The position numbers and the translations under genes were made by a program. From Plantago ovata (lineage: Eukaryota; Streptophyta; Magnoliopsida; Lamiales; Plantaginaceae), in NCBI GenBank assembly GCA_028274465.1, contig CM051458.1:15949566-16013565 (forward strand): DNA of 64,000 bases, read 5' to 3'. Shown here piece after piece: positions 43,339-55,033 of the stretch. How positions within the stretch are numbered: the stretch's first letter is position 1; each line of letters begins with the position of its first letter. The notes below the pieces were generated by a model. The model ran no database searches and was not told where the DNA came from. It saw nothing but the letters and a program-made list of their open reading frames with translations.

Positions 43339-44520
43339 ATGAACTCTGACCAACAGGAAATCATCATGAAGTATAACAGCCTCAACACTCTTGCTGAAAA
43401 TTGCAATGAGTTTTATTCTCTGCACATCACTCCGATGTTGCAATCCATGTCTAAGGGGGAAAAGAAGACTAGAAAAAGCAATCAAACCCCTCCTACTCCT
43501 GCTGCTGATGCGCCACTTCCACTAGAACCTCTTGCTGAAAGAGAGCAAAGTCTAAAAGACAAGTAGAAACTGAGTTAAATTCAGCAAGTACCAAAAAGAG
43601 AAAAACCGCTGCTGAAACTCAAGATTTCTGTCACAATGAAAGTCATCACAATCAGAATGAAGATGATGAAGAAGATGATGACAATCAAACAATAGCTCAA
43701 GCCATAAGAGCTAGACCCTTAACAGCCATAACTCCGTCTGGCCACTCAAGGCATTTTTCGTCTGACTCTTCAGCAAGAGATCAAGACAATGCTAAAACAA
43801 GAAGAAGAAGGCAAAGACAGGAAGAGAAAAGGCTGGCCAGCATTGCTATTGGCTCCGACATTGAATATACTAAGACCAGCAATGAGGAAACCACTCAGAA
43901 TGTAATAAGAAACATTCATGGTTGCTGGATTTTAAAGCTGGAAGACTTGCTGGTGAATGAGTTCTTTCCTACAGCCATTTTGAATCAGATGTTCAAATGC
44001 ATTGAACTCAAGGTCCAAAGAAAGCAAAGGGAAGAATCCCTCCCAAGAAATATTGCTGGGAAATGGTTGAATCTAGAGGTCTATGTAAGAAGAGTTGTCA
44101 TTGGTAAGACATAAAAGCAAGAACCAAATCTGATCAAACCACCTGGCATCGCTTACTATGCTGACCCGACCCGGTAACAAAGAAACCTAAGAAGAAACTT
44201 GGATTGATTCCTTATGAGTACTTCTATCTTACTGCTCAGGATCAAGAAGAGATCTTCTCTGGTTAAGAAAGATCATCTGAGAAACATTTCAGATACACAG
44301 CTTCTCCATGCCAGCAATTGGGGCATGCATTTGTGGGTAATTAACTACATGGAAATGAATGCTGAAAAGCATCATCATATTGCCTGCAAAATGCAAGAAT
44401 TCTTCAACTACAAGTCCGTAGGCTTTTGGAAAACTACGAGAAGGATTGTGTTGAATTCACTGCTCTTGCTGAGAAGAGTGTAAGAGAGATTCTGAGAAAA
44501 TCCTCTGAAAGAGTTTAAGC
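43339..44520 (+). pseudogene. Extra 3' ORF of the copia element, fragmented
   Basis: Open pieces in three frames: 43339-43566 (starts MNSDQQEIIMKYNSL), about 43551-44114 (acidic EDDEEDDD stretch, basic KTRRRRQRQEEKR, then a folded-looking VIRNIHGCWILKLEDLLVNE region), and shorter pieces to about 44520. No family recognised and no membrane segment or signal peptide visible, so I do not call it env-like. Sirevirus-type elements often carry an extra ORF in this position. Function unknown. Confidence 0.55.
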
Positions 44521-44766
44521 CCCTGCAATACTTTCTTGTTAAAGCTTTTGTTTGCTGATTCTTTGTTATCTATGCTTTCTTGTAAACTTCTGAATGATAA
44601 CTTTCAGCAATAAATTCTTTTTGACTCTTATTGGTTTTTGATTATGCAACTTACTTATGCTTACTGTTTATTATTTCAAAGTATGCTTGCATTAATCATC
44701 TGATTTATTCAACATCAGAAACCTCTAAAAGGGTAACAATTAATTTAGCCATGGATTGCTATCATC

Positions 44767-44780
44767 AAAAAGGGGGAAAT
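44767..44780 (+). other. Polypurine tract of the copia element
   Basis: AAAAAGGGGGAAAT directly before the 3' LTR start at 44782; primer for plus-strand DNA synthesis in LTR retrotransposons. Confidence 0.8.
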
Positions 44781-44781
44781 T

Positions 44782-46475
44782 TGTTAGGAAACTTGTAATT
44801 TTGATGAGCAATTAACCATGCTAAATTAAGAACAGTCCAGTAACTAGTACTCTTAAGGTCCATAGGAAGTTAGAATTTTAAGGACATTGTAAAAGAGGAA
44901 CGTTTGCTGATGACTTAGATAGGTGTTAGATAAGTTATTTCTTTAGTGGATGACGTACTTTAATTTCTGTGAAGAAATTAATCTATTGACACATTTGCGT
45001 ATGATGTATTTTATTTTCTGAAAAGAAAATATCTTATTGATGCTTAGCTTTGATGTATCTTATTTCCTGAAAAGAAAATGACCTATTGAAGCATTTGCTG
45101 AAGATGTATTTTGTTTATTACAAACAAATTATTGAAGCAAATAAGAAACCGGTCAGAATCTTGAAGACTTTTGAAGATCTGAAGATCTGAAGACTTGAAG
45201 ACTTGAAGACTTGAAGATTGCTGAAGACTGGTAAGGCACGTGTTGCTCAGAAAGTGAAATTTTCAGCAACAACATTGCATAAGTGAAAATATGAAAGACG
45301 GAGTAGGTTGTGCTTGCTGAAACTGAGAATGAACACTTGCTGATGAACATATGTGACCTCTTGCTGAATGTACGAGATTTTGCGCTCCAATGTTACTGTT
45401 TGAATTCTATTCAAAGGTGCATTTAATGCAAAGCTTACACACCAAGGACATGAAGACTAGAAGACAAACAAAGGTTGCTGCTGAAAGTACAAAAGCAAGA
45501 TAGTGACATGTTAAGGAACAAAAGCCTTAGGATTTGAAATTCAAACGGCTCCTTACTTGCACTATAAATAGAGGTCATCCGGCAAAGAGTTGAAGTGTGT
45601 CAACAACGTGATCAAACACTCACTTATGCTTAAAATTCACAAACCTTCAAACACTCTTACTGCCATTGATCCGTTCCAAGACTTAAAGCTTGAAAAAGCT
45701 ACTTGTGAAGAAGTAGAACAAACTCGGCTAAGAAATTAGTTAAGTGTTCTTTCTTTCGAACAAAACAAGTCTTGACACCAGAAACAATCTAACTTGTTTA
45801 CTGCAAAGTATTCCAAGTTGTGTTTCTTAGATTACTTGTTGTAACTGAATAAGTTATAATTAAGTTATCTCACCCCAAAACTCTCTAACTGAAAATACAC
45901 CCTTTCAGGCGTGATATTCAGGGGGAACTTAATCGAGCAAGCTTTTGCTGATTAAAAGTACCAAGTTTGGTGGAGAACAAGGTTGAGTTCTCTAGTTTAG
46001 GTTGGAGACAAAGCAAGTGTGCTTTGGTTTCTGTTGAATCGCTTTAGATAGGAGATTGTAAGGAACCTCAATCATATCGTAGTGGGTTCAGTCCTAGAAA
46101 GGACAAAGTGGATTAGTTGGGAGATTACGCCACTCTCAGATACCACTCTAAAAGTGTTTGTGTGATTTACTTACTGCATTTAGCTTTCAGCAAATTATAT
46201 CTGTTTGTACACAGTTACTCACATCACTTGCTGAAACTCTTTACTTGCTGAAAAAGCACTTATCGTTTCAAAGACTTCCGCTCTCTGATTTTAAGTATCA
46301 GCAAACCAAGCTACTGTAAAGTAACTTACGCTTGCTGAGAAAGTTAAGTATCAGCAACCTCATTACTGTAAAGTAATAAGTACTTGCTGAGAAAGTTTTA
46401 AACGACAAAAGTTTGAAAAGACTATTCACCCCCCCCCCCCTTCTAGTCTTTTCTTGTTGTTTAAAGGGACCAACA
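44782..46475 (+). repeat. 3' LTR of the large copia element
   Basis: 1694 bp from TGTTAGGAAAC to GGGACCAACA. It is longer than the 5' LTR mainly through an extra segment near 44945-44995 (GATGACGTACTTTAATTTC region), and several substitutions and a C10 run (46431-46440) differ too. Confidence 0.92.
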
Positions 46476-47209
46476 TTAAGTGTTCTTTCTTTCGAACAAG
46501 AACAAGTCTTGACACCAGAAACAATCAAACTTTTTTACTGCAAAGTATTCCAAGTTGTGTTTCTTAGATTACTTGTTGTAATTGAATAAGTTATAATTAA
46601 GTCATCTCATCCCAAAACTCTCTAACTGAAAATACACCCTTTCAACCGTGATATTCAGGGGGAACTTAATCGAGCATAGTTTTGCTGATTAAAAGTACCA
46701 AGTTTGATGGAGAACAAGGTTGCGTTCTCTAGTTTAGGTTGGAGACAAAGCAAGTGTGCTTTGGTTTCTGTTGAATCACTTTAGATAGGAGATTGTAAGG
46801 AACCTCAATCATATCCTAGTGGATTCAGTCCTAGAAAGGACGAAGTGGATTAGTTGAGAGATTACGCCACTCTCAGATACCACTATTAAAGTGTTTGTGT
46901 GATTTACTTACTGTATTTAGCTTTCAGCAAATCATATCTGTCTGTACACAGTCACTCACTTCACTTCCTGAAACCTTTACTTACTGAAAGAGCACTTATT
47001 GTATCAAAGACTTCCGCTCTCTGATTTTAAGTATCAGCAAATCAAGCTACTGCAAAGTAACTTACGCTTGCTGAGAAAGTTAAGTATCAGCAAACTCATT
47101 ACTGAAAAGTAATAAGTACTTGCTGAGAAAGTTTTAAACGACGAAAGTTTGAAAAGACTATTCACCCCCCCCCCCTCTAGTCTTTTATTGTTGTTTAAAG
47201 GGACCAACA
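46476..47209 (+). repeat. Partial second LTR in direct tandem
   Basis: 734 bp equal to the last 734 bp of the LTR (compare 36272-37005), joined directly to the complete 3' LTR with no internal sequence. It ends GGACCAACA immediately before the CTTTG duplication. Confidence 0.92.
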
Positions 47210-47298
47210 CTTTGAGAAGTTAACTAGAGTTCAATGAACACAAGTATTTATAATTGACAACAAATTTTAAATCCACATATTCGACAGAAATCAATTAC

Positions 47299-48650
47299 TC
47301 TAACGTTCCAATAACCCCCCGCTTTATTGAATTTGTATTCTATAGCTGCAGTCTTTGCAGTTGTGAGTTGTTCCACAAATGCCACTGGCGATAAGATATC
47401 GACAAAACACTTTCCGTCTTTCGGCTGAATGTACGAGTAGAACAAAACCTGAGATAAAATGAAATTTAAAGAGTTAATTCTGAGAAATAAATAAATAAAT
47501 AAATAACAGAGCATTGACAAACATACCTGCAATATAAATGCGCATCCAGTCATACTTGATTTACCCTTGATTTTATACTCTTTTACCCCCTCGTTCAGTT
47601 CATCTAGCATTAATTGTGCCCAGTTCATCGTCGAGACTTTAGATAAGTCGACTAGGGGGTTGAGATAACCAACTTGAATATTTGTACAAGTATCCAGAAA
47701 CAATAGGTACGCGAATAAATACGTTAGGTAGAGTACCTTAAACTCATCCCCAGTCATCTCTGGGTTATTTAGAGATGTGCCCAGTGCTTTCATATCAACT
47801 CTGCCTTTGACTTCCACTATAATATTCTTATACTTATCTATTCTTGACCTATCTCGAAGATTCAAATAGATGCGATCTCCACCACATGGGACCCCTAAGG
47901 CTCTTTTAATCTCTTCGATAGATACATCAAAAGTATTCAGGTCATCTATCTTCAGAGTACTAGTATCAGGGTTATACCTATCCACTAACCATTGCATCAT
48001 GCTATGGTCTACATTATCAAACCCTAACTTTGTAACTGCAGAAAATCCCATTTCGCATTCTTTTGAGATTCAGAAAGCTTCTTGTTCATATCTCACATCT
48101 TATTAAAAGATGTGCGTGTGAAATTCTTTGAGTCCTGTAATTACATCAAATAGAGCACGTTAGTAATCTAACAAAATTATAAATAAAAATCTTACTTCCT
48201 GAGTCTTCATAAAATCATCAAACTCTTTCCTACGGCGATTTCTATACATCCCGAATATATTGTCCAAGTGTCTAATTGTTTTCCTCCCCAGATTATCGAT
48301 GGGATTTGAATTCTATAAAATAGTGTCGTGTAAGTAGTATTTATTATTATAATCATAAATAATATAATATATCTAGTAGTATTGTTAGGAAGAAGACAAA
48401 ATAAAACATGGGCTCACCTTTGGGAGGCCTTTATCAAGGAGCCCCAACATGACATTTTCAGATTTCACTCTGTTTCCTGGTGTTGACAATGATTGCATGG
48501 GATTCGTTTTAGTAGACGCCTGAACTTTACGTTTTTTTAATACCCTCCCAACCGTTGGTTGGTGGTGACAGGCAGCTTTGCTGACTCGAATTCACCTTCC
48601 AGTCCTTTTCCATCTTCACGTTGTGGCTATTATATTTCAACCTATCATCC
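47299..48650 (-). pseudogene. Ulp1-like gene, N-terminal exons
   Basis: Four exons: about 48650-48418 (VLKKRKVQASTKTNP, a nuclear-localisation-like run; a frameshift near 48545), 48312-48196 (LGRKTIRHLDNIFGMYRNRR), 48134-47527 (an in-frame stop at about 48073, then MGFSAVTKLGFDNVDHSMMQ, WLVDRYNPDT, LGVPCGG) and 47448-47299 (IQPKDGKCFVDILSPVAFV). The WLVDRYN...LGVPCGG pattern is that of the N-terminal region of Ulp1-like transposon-associated plant proteins. The intron after 47299 received the copia element. Confidence 0.7.
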
Positions 48651-49336
48651 CTACAACAATACATAGAAGAACTTATCATCACTCGTACTGATCATCCCTA
48701 AAACAACTTATTTATCCTTGTATTTTATATCTTGCGTATAAAATAAAGAGGTGAACATAAAACAAGTCACAAAAACAGTAAAGAAAATTATCCTTTAGCT
48801 ACATCATGCATATTCAATTCTGTACGGCATCTGCCAAATTAGGAAAGAAACACTTACATTGTTATGCTTGAAAGGAGAAGCAGTAGTTACTCAATTAATT
48901 ATCTTAATCAACCATGGACTAATTAGTTTGACATAAGAACCAACTTAACAATATAAATATAAATAACTAATTTAGGAACATCAAATTAAATTTTATAAAC
49001 AACTTACAGTACGGAAAATTAGTTTAGTAACAAGGAAAATTAAAGGCTGCTCGAATTCAATTAATTAAGTCATGCATGGATGGATCAAAGTAGTAATATC
49101 ACTTAGAGTGAGAACAGGCCTGGACAAGAAGCTACCAAAATCACAAACTGAATAGCAAGACCATAATAAAACAAAAACGCAGTTAACACACTCCCGACTA
49201 CCCCGTAAACCTGAATTTACTGAACCAAATGGGAAATAGGAAACTCACCGAAAAGAAATGTTGATAGCTAGTTAAAGAGCAGTGGCGATGAACGAGCTAG
49301 AACTGACGGAGCCTCCGTAGGGGTTCGAATGACAGC
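48651..49336 (-). other. 5' flank or leader region of the Ulp1-like gene
   Basis: No ORF. On the minus strand a donor-like TTTTCG followed by GTGAG lies at about 49250, so a non-coding leader exon ending there is possible; it would be cut upstream by the Tat element at 49337. Confidence 0.4.
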
Positions 49337-50086
49337 TGTTGAAGGGTAATTCGTGTTTCTCTCTAAGTTCGCAATGAGTCGCTAGCCTAAGTCATTCTAG
49401 TTCTTCTTCTTGTAGTATTACTCTAAGATAGGAAAAGGGCCTTCTTGTAGCTTCCTCGTACCTGAAATAGACTAGAGGGGGGGTTAGTGTCTCTTGCCCG
49501 GTCTGTAAGGTATCAGACCGGAGAGGCGACTTTACGAGTAGGGAGTTGTGAGGCTTCCCTAGTACGAGTAGTAAGTGTGGTGGTCGAGAGGTGCTATTAA
49601 TGCTTACTGTTGAGGAGTAAATGAGGCCTTTATATACTTGTGGCCCTTCAACTTCCGGTCGCGTAGGATCACAACACGTGTACGGCTAGGATTGAGGCCT
49701 TCCTCGGCCCAGGCCCATTAAGGAGGTCCATGGGCCTTGGCCCAAGGGAGCAACCATGGCTGGTCGCTCAGGGTCCTCGTGCCTTCCTTGTACGTGGAAG
49801 ATGCGAGTAGTGTCCTGCTCAGTTTCTGTCAAGGAGCGTTACCTTGACGTAAGGTCTCCTCGAGCCCGAGAGATGCTCCTCGAGCTCACTGGCAGCTTTG
49901 TCCTTGTGAGGAGCTTATTTCGAGGGTTGTCCTCCCAGTGATGGTCGGAGCCTATGTTGGTCGATCCAACCTTAGTGACATACTTGGGTGTGGTCGTGCC
50001 CCTTGAGGGACGGCCTATGATGCCTTGTCGCGCTCTTAGACCGCTCCAGTTCGTACATGCGGACTGGACATATTTCAACACTAACA
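49337..50086 (-). repeat. 3' LTR of the Tat element
   Basis: Read on the minus strand it starts TGTTAGTGTTGAAATATG (50086) and ends CCTTCAACA (49337), 750 bp. Confidence 0.92.
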
Positions 50087-50335
50087 TATGTCCCCCTAGT
50101 TTCCAAGTATCTTTGTAGAAGATAGTTGAGGAACTATGTTGAAGTAGAGGTCGAGCAGAGCCTCGACTAGTAGTGGGCGAAAAAAGATTTCCGTATTCGC
50201 GCCTTGGTATCTTTCCCTCCTCCTATCTCTCCCTCCCCCCCTCTTTTTATAGGGTGCGAGCAGACATTGCTCGGACCATATGAAAAGAGGTATTTTTGCT
50301 GGGAAAAGATCGGATCCGGGTAAGTATTCCTTGGT

Positions 50336-50545
50336 GGAATGGAATGACTTCCTGCCGCTTTTTCTTTTGAAAGTATCTCGCGGAGAGATACTTGTGTAAA
50401 AGGAATGGAATGACTTCCTGCCGCTTTTTATTTGCAAAGTATCTCGCGGAGAGATACTTGTGTAAAAGGAATGGAATGACTTCCTGCCGCTTTTTATTTG
50501 CAATGTATCTCGCGGAGAGATACTTGTGTAAAAGGAATCTCGAGG
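50336..50545 (-). repeat. 66-bp tandem repeat with internal hairpin, 3 copies
   Basis: GGAATGACTT recurs at 50341, 50407 and 50473 (66 bp). Each unit contains GTATCTC and GAGATAC around GCGGA, a 7-bp-stem hairpin. On the minus strand the 66-bp unit is 22 codons and the array is open as repeated SISPRDT and KSGRKSFHS modules within a 175-codon frame (50623-50096). Confidence 0.9.
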
Positions 50546-50884
50546 AGAGATATCTCTATGAGTGGCTCCTCGAGCCACTGCCACGTGTCCGTCGATTTTT
50601 TGCTTTTCTAACATTTTTCTCACTGTTGTCTCGGGGAGGAAAGATCATGGTCGTCGATCTGTCTCTGTGTGTCTCGAGTAGGGTGATGCTCGCGCTGCGA
50701 ATTGTCTACTGTGGTTAGGTAATCCGCTCCGACATTGGGAACCGTGCCCGCTCCAGAGCGGGAGCGTGGAGGGCAAAACGGGTAATTCGCTAGGCGGCCG
50801 TGATCTGGGCCGTTGATCTTGGGTACGTGGTCGGTCCGGATGGCGCGAGGGCATGCGCCGTTTCGTATCCCCGAGATACCCTTC

Positions 50885-50892
50885 TATAAATA
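50885..50892 (+). promoter_or_regulatory. TATA box for the antisense gene
   Basis: CTATAAATAGG on the plus strand, inside the Tat element but outside its LTR. A leader exon from about 50915 to 51104 ends in a consensus donor (TCAA followed by GTAAGT), and the matching acceptor (TTTAG) is at 51717-51721, one base before the coding exon start. Confidence 0.65.
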
Positions 50893-51722
50893 GGTCAACA
50901 CTCGGTCATTCCACACTTTTCGCAATCCGAATATTCAGAGCTAAAAAGAGAGAGCGAGGAGAATTTTAGTGATCGACGAGTGTGAGTGATCGAGCCAAGT
51001 TACGCGCGAGGAGATTTTTCGGTGTGCAGAATCCGATTTTCAGGCGAATTTCCGACGTTTCCGGCCTTCTTTCCGGTTTCAAACCTTCATCCACTTAACA
51101 TCAAGTAAGTTTCTTCACTCACATTGCGATTACTTGCTTTTAATCGCTTCTTTTTGCCTTGAATTTCCTGCTTTCTTGCTTTTCGGTTTTGCCCTTTGTA
51201 TTTCGGTTTCGCCTTTTTTTTTGTTTCCCTTTTTGATTTCGTCTTCCCGGAATGATGTTATCTGAATAATCACCGGTGGATGACGGCCTAAGAACGGCCT
51301 TGGACCTAATAGACAGTAAACGGACCTGTAACCGGACTTTAACGGAATCGAATTGAACCGATTTGACTTGCATGGCCGTAGAAGTAGTTCCCCCTTATGT
51401 TTCTATTACTTTGCTGTAAACCCCTTGTCGCCTCCTCCTTAGAATAAGGCCGTAGTTGTAACTGTAGGAAGTCTTTTCGGGCGGTTGGTCGCTCAAGTAC
51501 TCCTCGATTTTTATATATGCATGCTCGCTTTTTTACTTTTGCCTTGAGCGGTTGGTCGCTCCTTGTATGCCTGCTCGCTCTACGTATGCTTTACTGTAGA
51601 GTAACTTCTTTCTTTCGTTTGAGATTTTTCTGCGTTCGGGAGGTCGAACGTAATGAACATACCTAAAAGGACCTCTCGGACTATCACAAACCATCCTAAC
51701 TTCTTCTTTGCCCACCTTTAGG

Positions 51723-54700
51723 ATGTCCGAGAGGAGCGACGACAGCCAGAACCTATCAGCCGCTGGAGAGTATGGGAGCGACCATACTACGTCTCCTGAT
51801 ACGTCAGACGTATCGGCGACGTTTCTCGATGATACCATAGAGGAGGCCGCTGATGAGCCTCAGCTCGAGCAAGGTGGCGAGCAGGTTGTCGAGGAAGGGG
51901 ACGAAGAGACCGAGAGCGAGGAGGATCTCTATCAGCTCGTTACCCGAAAGAGGCGTCGTAGCGAGGATGACGCCTTTATCGATGACCGGACGGAGGCTGA
52001 GGGTGGTCCCCCAAACCCTGGTGTGTCCGCGGAGTTGATTACTCGCGCTGCCCAAGTCCATGGGCGTAACTATGGGGCAGTTAACGTGGTCCCTCCTGCC
52101 GACATCAGGATCGAGGAGATGGATGACACGGAGAGGCCGGAGTTAGCCTTGGCCCTTTATGAGGAGGGTGAACACTCGACCCAGCGCGGGAAGGCCCCAA
52201 TTCCCGTTCAGATCATCGATAGCGATGAGACAGAAGATGAGAGTGAGGAGGATGACGAGGCTACCTCTCCTCGTACTAGTCCCCCATCGAAGAGGGTTAG
52301 ATTTCCTCCACAAACCACTAGGAGGGCTGTGATTACCGACGAGGAGGAGGATGAAGTTCCTTTGACGATCGGAGACACCAACAGGAATGAAGCTGGTCCG
52401 AGCACTAGATCTCCTTCCTTCTCGGAGGGGCAAAGACGTGCAATTAGAGATGCGAAGAGGTTCGCACGCGAGGAGGAGACCAGCTACCACTCTATCGATC
52501 CGACCACGATAGATTTCACTTTTCCGAGTGGGACCCGAGCACCCAATCCACTCGAGGACCAGGAGGGTGAGATGCGCCGTGCTCAGATGGCTGCTGACAA
52601 GAAAAAAGCGGAGAAGAGAGCGAGCAAGCGTTCTCGCTCTGGCAAGTCCAAGAAGGCGAAGGTTGTCAAGGAACCAGAGCCTAAAACCACTAAGGCTGCT
52701 GAGAAGAAATTTACGAAGAGTGCCCGCACGGTTGACCTCCCCGATCCTCAGGGCGAGAAGAACGAGGATGGCATTATCCCGACCACCTCTTCTACTGTCA
52801 AAGTCGAGGAGGTTCCCACACTTAGGTGGAAGTATTCTCTTCCTGAGAATAAGTTTGACATCCTCGTGCCCAAGGAGGATCAAACTTTTTACAACGCTCC
52901 CCCTGGGTACATGGCCGTTCATTGCTTGAGCTTGGACCGAGGATGGATACTTCCATTCTGCGATGCTTTCCGAGAAATCTTCAACACCCTGGGGATCGCT
53001 CCTTGGCAAATGGTGCCAAGTGCTTTTGGAACTTTAATATGCTTCGGAGTCTTTTGCATGAAGAAGGGGATCGAGCTGAACTTCCACAATTTTAACCAAC
53101 TGTTCCGAGTCTCGATGAGCTCCGGGAACAAGTACTTCTACTACTTCAACGCTCGACCAGGCCTAGGTTTCATTATGGACGCTCCCAGCTCCTCGGGCTA
53201 CAAATGGTTCCATAGGTACTTCTACATCAGGAAGAGGAGGTTGCCTAACATGACCGAGGAGGAGCTGGAGTGGGGAGTACCCAAACTCATGTTCCGGGGA
53301 AAGATAGCGGACAAGCATCCATTGCCCGAGGAGTCCGATCCGTGGGTCGTGGAGCTCGAGGAGCAAAATCGGGGACCTCATCCCGAGAAGTACTTCTACT
53401 GGGGGTTGGTCCTCCAGCCACTTCCGTTTTTCGCGGGCCTTTCGCCTTATGCGTACACAGGGTATATCGGGAACCGATATACCAGAAAAGTCCTCTTCGG
53501 TAATAAGTCTTCGCATTTTTTTCTTCGCTTTGCACTTGTATTTTTTCTTTGCTTGCTTTGTTTGTTTGTAATGTGTTCTCGGTTTTTCCACTCCTCGTCG
53601 ATTTTTATTGCTCCTCGACCATACTGACTTGTGTTTATTTTCTTGCAGCTTATTGGTTCCAGTGGATAATGTCGAAGACTTTAGCTGCAAAGGAGGAACA
53701 GAGGAGGAAGCAGAGGTTGGCCAACAAACAAACGAAGATCCTCGGTTCTTTGAACTTGACCCCTCCTCGAAATGCCGCGCATCATCGTGATGCTTTAGTG
53801 CAGGAGGGGCTCGACACCAGAGAGAACCCTGTGGAGGCCATCAAGAGGGCCGAGGAAGAGGCTGCAGCGAAGAGGGCCAAGGAGGCTAAGGAGGCCGAGG
53901 AGGAGGCCTTAAACACCATCGAGGCGGAGAAGAGGCCGGAGAGACCGGTGGCGAAGAAGGGAGCGAGGAAGCTCAATCTTGGGGGAACCAACGAACCTGC
54001 CCGGAAAAAGGGGAAGGTGGCCGCTTCTGGTGATGAAGTGAAGCGGCTCATTCAGATGAGCGACCTTGACCGGGTGCACGAGCTCAGCATGTGCTCGCTC
54101 CAGGTACTTTCCTTTACACTTTTCTGTTGCAAAATTCTCTAAGTGTGAAATTTTTTACTCCTCCCTAACTGTGTCTTCTTTTTGCAGCTCGAGAACTTGA
54201 AGGAGGCTTATGGCCAAGTTGCTGCCGATAGGGCCGATATAGGGGTCGTGATCGAGGACCTCGAGAAGAAGCTTGCTGCTTCAGACTCTAAAGCAAAGGT
54301 CTCGGAGGCTGAGGCCGGGCGGCTGAAAATCAAGGTGGACGAGCTCGAGAAGGAGCTGTCCAGGGAGAAGTCGAGGAGCAAGAGCTTCAAGGGTGCCTAT
54401 GCCACTTTATCCGTTTGTATGGAAAAGTTCAAGGCAAGCATCCTGTCTTTCCTGAAAGGAAGCCGAGTCGCTGCTGCTCGCGACTTCATGTCCTCGGTCA
54501 CCTACAAGCTGGCCCAGAGAGACGTGCAAGTGGCGTCTCGCGAGGAGGGCTTCTTCTCTTGCGTTGGCCAGCTGAAGAGGGTCAACTTGCTCCCGGCTGA
54601 CTTCGATCCTGATGATCGCGAAGACTTGCATCCAGGGAGGCGCGAGGACCTCACTCCTTACCCCGATGAGGAGATTACCGAGGAGATGCACGAGGCGTGC

Positions 54701-55033
54701 GAGTTTGGTGAGCTGGTGACCGATCCCGAAGTTCCCTATCCCAGCAAGCCATCTTATCTTCCAGCCTGGGTGCCTGAGTGCCTAAGGAGCGGGATCATCT
54801 ATCCGTTCGAGAAGGCAGCTCTTCGGAACGCTGCTTGGGTGAAGTTGAGTGATCCGGTCCTCGGGAGGGCAGCCGACTTCATCGAGCCTGAGCTAACTAT
54901 GTACCAGAAGGCGATCGAAGAGGCTCAAGCTCAGGAGCGAGACGACGCTGAAGGCCATGAACTGAGCTCCGTGCGAGGAGCTGCAAGCGCGACCACCCCG
55001 GTCACTGAATTTACTGATAGTCGCACTCGTTAA
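51723..55033 (+). CDS. Antisense gene of the Tat element (Transposase_28-type, coiled coil)
   Basis: Coding exons 51723-53499, 53649-54103 and 54188-55033 join in frame across GT-AG introns, 1025 aa, antisense to gag-pol. The N-terminal third is acidic and Ser-rich with basic patches (TRKRRR, KRASKRSRSGKSKKAKV, likely nuclear localisation). Residues about 370-590 match the 'putative gypsy type transposon' domain (PF04195; GWILPFCDAFREIF, GIELNFHNFNQLF, YFYIRKRRLP). Residues about 610-850 form a long Glu/Lys/Ala coiled coil. AATAAA at 55210-55215 is a plausible poly(A) signal. Extra antisense ORFs of this type are known in Tat retrotransposons; the role is unknown. The frame is open throughout, which suggests selection or youth. 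Confidence 0.85.

Larger units (their letters stand above)
35357..47209 (+). mobile_element. Large Ty1/copia retrotransposon (family C2)
   Basis: 5' LTR 35357-37005, interior with gag, pol, a hairpin array and extra ORF remnants, 3' LTR 44782-46475, and an additional 734-bp partial LTR 46476-47209. The 5-bp duplication CTTTG flanks the whole at 35352-35356 and 47210-47214, so the partial LTR belongs to the inserted unit. Size and the extra 3' region recall Sirevirus-type copia elements; lineage is inference. Coding regions carry many stops and frameshifts, so it is inactive. It lies in an intron of the Ulp1-like gene. Confidence 0.93.
27650..48650 (-). pseudogene. Ulp1/C48-type protease gene of a MULE, split by two retrotransposons
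   Basis: A minus-strand gene whose exons I can chain through consensus splice sites: about 48650-48418, 48312-48196, 48134-47527, 47448-47299, 35339-34309, 34201-34114, 34021-33932, 33852-33793 with 28216-28010, 27910-27819, and 27722 to about 27650. The copia element (35357-47209) lies in the intron between the fourth and fifth exons. The gag-only gypsy element (28217-33792) lies inside the eighth. The protein would have a basic nuclear-localisation-like N-terminus, a plant-mobile-type helical region, an acidic repeat region, and a C-terminal C48 peptidase. Ulp1-like genes of this build are known as passengers of plant MULEs; the transposase pseudogene at 22957-25317 faces it. Frameshift and stop lesions in the first exons show it is decayed. 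Confidence 0.75.

Noticed and set aside
52143..53009. 288-codon minus-strand ORF under the Tat antisense gene
   Set aside because: It overlaps the first coding exon of the plus-strand gene, lacks any recognisable domain, and is not in frame with gag-pol.
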